Shown piece after piece: positions 59,236-64,000 of a stretch of 64,000 nucleotides of DNA. The stretch is from Flavobacteriales bacterium UBA2669. GTDB taxonomy: Bacteria; Bacteroidota; Bacteroidia; Flavobacteriales_E; Vicingaceae. The position numbers and the translations under genes are program-made. The DNA lies in the NCBI GenBank assembly GCA_002359215.1, contig DEMN01000006.1:186001-250000 (forward strand). The letters run 5' to 3'. Below the pieces are notes generated by a model. It was not told the origin of the DNA. It did not search any database and saw only the letters and a list, made by a program, of their open reading frames with translations. Numbering within the stretch: the first letter of the stretch is position 1; each line of letters begins with the position of its first letter.

Positions 59236-60411
59236 ATGGGGTGTAGTGGATGTAGCACAGGAAGAGGTTGTGGAACTTCTTCATCTGGCTGTAGCAGTAA
59301 GTCGGGAGGTTGTAATAAATTAAATGTAACCAATTGGCTTAACGACATAGAATTACCTTTCGGACAAGAACCATTTGACTGTGTTGAAGTTCGATTTAAA
59401 AATAACCGTAAAGAATTTTTTAGAAATACTGACAAACTGAGTTTAAATGTTGGTGATGTGGTTGCTGTTGAAGCAGCTTCTGGTCATGATATTGGAACGG
59501 TTTCATTAGCCGGAGAATTGGTAAAAAAACAAATGCGTAAGCACAAAGTAGATTTAGATTCTAAAGAAATTCTTAAAATTTACCGTTTGGCAAATGATGG
59601 AGATATTAAAAAATGGATAACTGCTCAAAAAAGAGAAGAAGATACCATGTTTAAAGCCAGGACCATTGCTATTGCCTATGGTTTGCAGATGAAAATTAGC
59701 GATGTAGAATATCAAGGAGATAATTCAAAAGCTATTTTTTATTATACAGCAGAAACAAGAGTTGATTTTAGAGAACTAATTAAAAAATTAGCAGAAGAGT
59801 TTAAAATCCGTATTGAAATGAAGCAAATTGGTGTTCGTCAGGAAGCCAGTAGGTTAGGAGGGATTGGTTCTTGCGGAAGAGAATTGTGTTGTTCTACTTG
59901 GTTAACAGATTTTAGGTCTGTTTCTACTTCTGCAGCACGTTATCAGCAGCTTTCGTTAAATCCTGAAAAATTGGCAGGACAATGTGGTAAGCTTAAATGT
60001 TGCTTAAATTATGAGTTGGATGCTTATACCGATGCGCTAAAATCATTTCCGGATACTAGCATAAACTTAAAGACTAAAAAAGGTGAAGCTTTTTATAGAA
60101 AGATGGACATTTTTAGCAATACACTTTGGTATTCTTACAAAGATGATCCTGTTCGTTTTATTGAGATGAAACTTGATAGAGTAAACGAAATTATTGCGAT
60201 GAACAAAAAAAATGAGTTTCCTGAGGATTTAGCCATGTATATGGAAATTAAAGAGGAAGTTAAAAAACCTGATTACGAAAATGTTGTTGGACAAGATTCA
60301 TTAACTCGTTTTGATAAGCCAAAAGGCAATAATAACAGAAATAAAAACAAAAGGAGAAAAAAAGGCGGGAAGCCCAACAATCAACAACGTCCTAACAATA
60401 AGAAAGAGTAA
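59236..60411 (+). CDS. ricT: PSP1/RicT-like protein
   Basis: RicT (YaaT) is part of the RicA-RicF-RicT complex that in Bacillus adjusts RNase Y and sporulation. The 391-residue protein has a Cys/Gly/Ser-rich head (C3, C6, C12, C19, C26), the PSP1 domain (about 45-245) with RKHKVDLDSKEILKIYRLAN, and the conserved stretch RQEASRLGGIGSCGRELCCSTWL, followed by GQCGKLKCCLNYEL, both rich in Cys. The tail is Lys/Asn-rich and probably disordered. In Bacteroidota the gene commonly precedes gldH, as here (9 nt gap). Assignment firm; its partners in this phylum are unknown. Confidence 0.92.
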   Translation: MGCSGCSTGRGCGTSSSGCSSKSGGCNKLNVTNWLNDIELPFGQEPFDCVEVRFKNNRKEFFRNTDKLSLNVGDVVAVEAASGHDIGTVSLAGELVKKQMRKHKVDLDSKEILKIYRLANDGDIKKWITAQKREEDTMFKARTIAIAYGLQMKISDVEYQGDNSKAIFYYTAETRVDFRELIKKLAEEFKIRIEMKQIGVRQEASRLGGIGSCGRELCCSTWLTDFRSVSTSAARYQQLSLNPEKLAGQCGKLKCCLNYELDAYTDALKSFPDTSINLKTKKGEAFYRKMDIFSNTLWYSYKDDPVRFIEMKLDRVNEIIAMNKKNEFPEDLAMYMEIKEEVKKPDYENVVGQDSLTRFDKPKGNNNRNKNKRRKKGGKPNNQQRPNNKKE

Positions 60412-60420
60412 CAATTATTC

Positions 60421-60903
60421 ATGCCACAATTATTAAAAATAATCAGTATCATTAGTTTAATTTTTTTAATGGCTTCGTGTACCGATAATACGGTGTATGA
60501 TGAGTATATTGCTATAGATAATGCTAATTGGAAAAAAGAGAATGTTGCTACTTTTGAGTTTGAAGCTAAAGACACATTACATCCTCATAATATTTATATA
60601 AATATCAGAAATAAAGGTGATTATGCGTATAGCAATTTGTATTTGTTTGTTACGATAAATGGACCAAGTGGAGATTTCTCTAAAGATACTGTAAATTGTG
60701 TTATTGCTGATAACAGGGGGAGATGGAAAGGTAAGGGTATTGGCGATTTGTGGGATTATCAGCAGCCTTATTTAGGAAATGTAAAGTTTGCTAAAAAAGG
60801 AATTTATACGGTTTATCTTGAACAAGCCATGCGTGTTGAGGATGGATTAAATGGAATATCAGATATTGGTTTGAAAATTGAAAAAATAACAACCGATAAA
60901 TAG
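60421..60903 (+). CDS. gldH: Gliding motility lipoprotein GldH
   Basis: The 160-residue lipoprotein has its lipobox at FLMASC (C20). The mature part shows YDEYIAIDNANWKKENVATF, LFVTINGPSGDFSKDTVN and WKGKGIGDLWDYQQPYLGNVKF, all typical of GldH. GldH is needed for gliding and chitin use in Flavobacterium johnsoniae and acts at the outer side of the inner membrane or in the envelope. The stop TAG abuts the next gene's first possible start (GTG) with no gap, so the three genes ricT, gldH and the transglycosylase-like one form one transcript. Confidence 0.9.
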   Translation: MPQLLKIISIISLIFLMASCTDNTVYDEYIAIDNANWKKENVATFEFEAKDTLHPHNIYINIRNKGDYAYSNLYLFVTINGPSGDFSKDTVNCVIADNRGRWKGKGIGDLWDYQQPYLGNVKFAKKGIYTVYLEQAMRVEDGLNGISDIGLKIEKITTDK

Positions 60904-60912
60904 GTGTTTTGT

Positions 60913-62373
60913 ATGTCCATGAGCGTTTTTTTTAAACATATTTTCATTATTGTTTCCTTGTTGTCTTTATCGACTGAATTAGTTGCTCAAAAAAAGCAAA
61001 AAGAAACTATTTATAAAACAGAATATGAGGATGTTACTAGGAATGCTTATAACAAAAAATTACTTTCACTTTCTGAAATACAACCCCCTAAACATATTGA
61101 TTATAAAGGCCCCGAAATAACAACCGGATCAATCTTTTTGTTTGGAACAATTTCTTTAGAAAGAGCTTTCCCAACAGCTTATCCTGAAAATCATTATTTG
61201 CCTTATTATTTCTCATCAAAAGCGTATAAATGTCCAACAGCGTTGAGTTTGCTAAAATATTATCAACCCATAATTAATAAGGAATTAGAAAAACATCAAT
61301 TGCCAAAAGAACTAAATTTAGTGCCTTTGGTATGTTCGGCTTTTAATCCAACTTCCAAAAATGGTATTGGTGGTGAAGGTTTTTGGCATTTAACTTACCC
61401 TCAGGCGGTAAAATACGGTTTGCGTGTAGATGAATTTGTTGACGAAAGACGAGATATGGAAAAATCCACTTTTGCTGCATTAAGCAATATTAAGCATTTG
61501 TATGAATTGTATCAAAATTGGGAGCTTGCTTTGGCAGCTTACTCTTGTGGAGTGGTAAATGTAAATAAGGCAATCTTACGTTCGGGAAAGAAAGATTATA
61601 AATCGCTTTATGAGTTGTTACCTACTGAAACCAACGAGTTTGTTAATGCTTTTACAGCCATGGTTTATATCGTTAATTATGATGATTATGAAGTTGTGAA
61701 GTTGAAGCCAAAATTTGATAGAGACACTTTGACTTTAGAAAGAAAACTTCAGGCTAAAGCATTGGAAGATGTTATAGGTTTTGATAAAAATCAGTTTGAA
61801 TTTTTAAATCCAGTTTTAAATTTTGATAAAGCCATTTTACCTGCAAATTATCCCTTATATTTTGATAAAGCAGATAGGAAAAAAATAATTGAAATGAAGG
61901 ATAGTATTTATTTTTATCAGGATTCGATATTGAATAAACCAAAGGAAATAGAACCTAAAGATGATTTAGAAAATATTCCGGATTTTGATGGAAAACCTGT
62001 TGTTTATACTGTAAAATCAGGAGATGTGTTAGGTGTCATCGCAGAGAGATATAAAGTTTCTGTTGCTGAATTACAAAGCTGGAATAACCTCAGAGGAACA
62101 AGAATAGATATCGGACAAAAATTAAGTATTTACGGAGAGCGACAAGCTGCTCCGGAACCTGTGGCTGAAGAAAAGCAGGAAGTAAAGCAAGAAACACCTA
62201 AAAACACTAATTTTTCAAGTGGAGATTATAGCATATATACTGTAAAATCAGGCGATAATTTATGGCTAATTGCTAAAAACTATCCGGGAATTTCTGCTGA
62301 TGACATTATGAAATTCAATAATATTGATGAAAATTTAAACGTTGGCCAACAATTAAAGATTCCGAAGAAATAA
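60913..62373 (+). CDS. MltD-like SLT-domain protein with two LysM domains, catalytic Glu replaced
   Basis: The 486-residue product has an N-terminal signal (FFKHIFIIVSLLSLSTELVA), a transglycosylase-like (SLT) domain (about 95-245) and two LysM domains (VVYTVKSGDVLGVIAERYKV and YSIYTVKSGDNLWLIAKNY) that bind peptidoglycan. The SLT fold keeps FVDERRDMEKSTFAALSNIK and LALAAYSCGVVNVNKA, but at the place of the catalytic glutamate (ESxFNP in MltD) it reads CSAFNP. It therefore probably binds but does not cleave glycan strands. The frame opens at a GTG at 60904 next to the gldH stop; I chose the ATG at 60913 (another is at 60919). It belongs to the ricT-gldH transcript. Confidence 0.85.
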   Translation: MSMSVFFKHIFIIVSLLSLSTELVAQKKQKETIYKTEYEDVTRNAYNKKLLSLSEIQPPKHIDYKGPEITTGSIFLFGTISLERAFPTAYPENHYLPYYFSSKAYKCPTALSLLKYYQPIINKELEKHQLPKELNLVPLVCSAFNPTSKNGIGGEGFWHLTYPQAVKYGLRVDEFVDERRDMEKSTFAALSNIKHLYELYQNWELALAAYSCGVVNVNKAILRSGKKDYKSLYELLPTETNEFVNAFTAMVYIVNYDDYEVVKLKPKFDRDTLTLERKLQAKALEDVIGFDKNQFEFLNPVLNFDKAILPANYPLYFDKADRKKIIEMKDSIYFYQDSILNKPKEIEPKDDLENIPDFDGKPVVYTVKSGDVLGVIAERYKVSVAELQSWNNLRGTRIDIGQKLSIYGERQAAPEPVAEEKQEVKQETPKNTNFSSGDYSIYTVKSGDNLWLIAKNYPGISADDIMKFNNIDENLNVGQQLKIPKK

Positions 62374-62402
62374 CACATCAAGAAACAGTACCTAAAGCTA
62401 AA

Positions 62403-63872
62403 ATTGTTTCTCCACTAATAACGTTTGTAACGTTGGTAGCAGTATTTCTTTTGCTTTTTTTTGTCATGTTTGTTTTTCCTGCCGAGGGGATTAAAGTAGG
62501 AAAATATGAATTGCAATTTCCTACTCCCAACGAGTTTTTTGGTGTTGAAAATAAGTCTGACAGTATAGAAAGTTATGAAAAAGATTTAGCCATATTGTTT
62601 GATGATTCTACCATGGTGAAAGAAAAAATATCGCAAATAGATTCTACCATTATCAAACAAAAATTAGATTCATTAGCAGCATATAGAAAAAAACTGCAAG
62701 TTACTGATAAGTCTATACCTGCTTTGCATCGTTTTTTTGAAGCCTTAGAAAATGCTCAGAAGAAGAAAGTCCGCATCATGCATTATGGAGATTCTCAAAT
62801 TGAAGTAGATAGAATAACCTCTTACATCAGAAATGAATTACAAACTAAATTTGGTGGTATTGGAGTGGGGCTTTTTCCTGTGGTTGATATCGCACCAAAA
62901 ATGAGTGTAAACATTAGCTATTCAGAAAATTGGCAGCGTTATGCCGGTTATGGAGCAAAAGATTCTACTATAACACATCAGAGATACGGACCGCTAATTA
63001 GCTTTAGCAGGTTTGCACCAATGCCTCAGACTACTTTTTTAGATGAGCTTCCTGATAATGAAGCTTGGATTAAGATTAATAAACCCAAAGCATCTTACGG
63101 AAAAACAAAACAATTTACCCAGCTAAAAATAATGCTCAGTAATATGGTAACGTATGTAGATTACGAAATTATTGTTGATGGAACAGTAGCAAAAGAAGGA
63201 AAATTAGCTCCCAATTCACCTTTTGAGGTTATTACTGCTAATTTTAATACTACTCCCGAAGAAATTTTAATCAATTTTAAAGGTAAAGATAGCCCGGATG
63301 TATATGCACTTTCGTTAGAAGGAAATACTGGAGTGGTAATGGATAATATTCCGCTAAGAGGTTCGTCAGGAACAATTTTTACTAAGCTCGATAAAACCTT
63401 AATGGCAAATGCTTTTGCACACCTTTCACCAGATTTAATTATTTTGCAATTTGGAGGAAATGTAATGCCTTATATAAAATCAGAAAAAGAGTGTGAAGAT
63501 TACGGGAATTGGTTTAAATCTCAAATAAATTTTATTAAAAGAAACAATCCAAAAGCAGCCATAATGGTTATTGGCCCGAGTGATATGTCTATTAAGGAAA
63601 AAACAACTTACGTTACTTACCCTATGTTAGAAGGAGTGAGAGATGCATTAAAAGACGCTGCACTTTCAACAGATTGTATTTTTTGGGATATGTATGAAGT
63701 AATGGGAGGTAAAAACTCTATGCCCGATTGGGTAAATGCAGAACCACCGTTGGCAGCTTCTGATTATATACATTTTACACCTAAAGGAGCAAAAAAGATT
63801 GCAGAGGAGTTTTATAACAAACTTACCGAAATGTATGTAGATTATAAGCTAGACGAGCCTCTTAATCCGTAA
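62403..63872 (+). CDS. SGNH/GDSL-type hydrolase, membrane anchored; start uncertain
   Basis: The product has a short N-terminal part, one membrane helix (about ITFVTLVAVFLLLFFVMFVF) and an SGNH domain: block I MHYGDSQIE with the nucleophile Ser, block III ILQFGGN, and block V DYIHFTPKG with the catalytic Asp/His. It should deacylate or deacetylate a glycan or lipid in the periplasm. No ATG or GTG lies upstream of the helix. The only canonical candidate, TTG at 62433, would cut into the helix. The frame is open back to 62331 and includes an ATT at 62403 (used here) and an ATA at 62370. See finding on the start. Confidence 0.72.
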   Translation: MVSPLITFVTLVAVFLLLFFVMFVFPAEGIKVGKYELQFPTPNEFFGVENKSDSIESYEKDLAILFDDSTMVKEKISQIDSTIIKQKLDSLAAYRKKLQVTDKSIPALHRFFEALENAQKKKVRIMHYGDSQIEVDRITSYIRNELQTKFGGIGVGLFPVVDIAPKMSVNISYSENWQRYAGYGAKDSTITHQRYGPLISFSRFAPMPQTTFLDELPDNEAWIKINKPKASYGKTKQFTQLKIMLSNMVTYVDYEIIVDGTVAKEGKLAPNSPFEVITANFNTTPEEILINFKGKDSPDVYALSLEGNTGVVMDNIPLRGSSGTIFTKLDKTLMANAFAHLSPDLIILQFGGNVMPYIKSEKECEDYGNWFKSQINFIKRNNPKAAIMVIGPSDMSIKEKTTYVTYPMLEGVRDALKDAALSTDCIFWDMYEVMGGKNSMPDWVNAEPPLAASDYIHFTPKGAKKIAEEFYNKLTEMYVDYKLDEPLNP

Positions 63873-63882
63873 CTTTGTTTTT

Positions 63883-64000
63883 ATGAACAACAATCGACTT
63901 ACAGATACAATTTGTGCTATTTCTACGCCTCCCGGTGTTGGAGCTATAGCTATTATACGACTTTCCGGAGCAGATGCTATTAATATAGCGAATACTGTTT
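63883..64000 (+). CDS. mnmE: tRNA modification GTPase MnmE, N-terminal fragment
   Basis: The first 39 codons of a gene that continues past the window. They read MNNNRLTDTICAISTPPGVG followed by AIAIIRLSGADAINIANTV, which matches the N-terminal domain of MnmE (TrmE), with the TICAISTPPG strand-turn and IRLSG motif. With MnmG it forms the 5-carboxymethylaminomethyl group at the wobble uridine of tRNAs. Only the tetrahydrofolate-binding domain start is visible. It follows the SGNH gene by 10 nt. Confidence 0.9.
   Translation, partial: MNNNRLTDTICAISTPPGVGAIAIIRLSGADAINIANTV

Overview
The window is AT-rich, densely coded DNA from a member of the Bacteroidota, most likely the Flavobacteriia. This rests on several independent signs. 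There are type IX secretion and gliding genes (a PorP/SprF-type protein, an OmpA/PD40 lipoprotein-like protein, a cargo protein with a gliding-type C-terminal domain, and GldH). RicT carries the Cys/Gly-rich head usual in this phylum and is followed by gldH, and pyrG is followed by yidC. ResB and CcsA are fused. Many promoters match the Bacteroidota -7 element TAnnTTTG, some with TTG 19-20 nt upstream. No rRNA, tRNA, CRISPR array or intact insertion sequence was seen.

Layout. 1-5.7 kb, minus strand: a TraB/GumN protein cut by the left edge, a DinB-fold protein, a cyclophilin, pyrR-pyrB and rpsA; the rpsA leader can fold into an H-type pseudoknot. 5.9-8.2 kb, plus: a sulfotransferase and a glycosyltransferase, probably a surface-polysaccharide pair. 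8.2-14 kb, minus: NhaD antiporter, an amino-acid dehydrogenase and the CcsBA fusion. 14-21 kb: DUF2520 protein, a degenerate palindromic repeat, a PLP trans-sulfuration enzyme, pruA, a hypothetical and proS. 21.3-27.7 kb, plus: two secreted low-complexity proteins, an FadL-like porin and gcvP.

27.8-35.6 kb is the most unusual part. A minus-strand run encodes an E1/ThiF-like adenylyltransferase with an altered nucleotide loop, a GNAT-fold acyltransferase, a 7TM-DISM histidine kinase, a REC-PAS-histidine kinase hybrid and an orphan metal/corrinoid-type binding lipoprotein, followed by a SET-domain protein. A separate response regulator diverges from it across a 9-bp inverted repeat. I read this as a candidate small-molecule or modification signalling cassette; its chemistry is not known from the sequence.

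35.6-43.8 kb: a three-gene type IX secretion unit on the minus strand (1407-aa cargo, PorP/SprF, TPR-PD40-OmpA protein), faced by a LuxR-type regulator whose receiver lacks the acidic pair and the conserved lysine. 43.8-54.8 kb, minus: GNAT protein, DUF6438 lipoprotein, yidC, pyrG, an EamA transporter, a DUF4177-like protein, a binding-protein-like protein without signal peptide, tilS and a B12-binding radical SAM protein. 54.9-64 kb, plus: metallo-beta-lactamase-fold hydrolase, two DUF4476 proteins, proline dehydrogenase (which supplies the substrate of PruA), ricT, gldH, a LysM/transglycosylase-like protein lacking its catalytic glutamate, an SGNH hydrolase with no usual start codon at the expected place, and the first 39 codons of mnmE.

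All functional names come from motif reading and family knowledge; no database search was possible.
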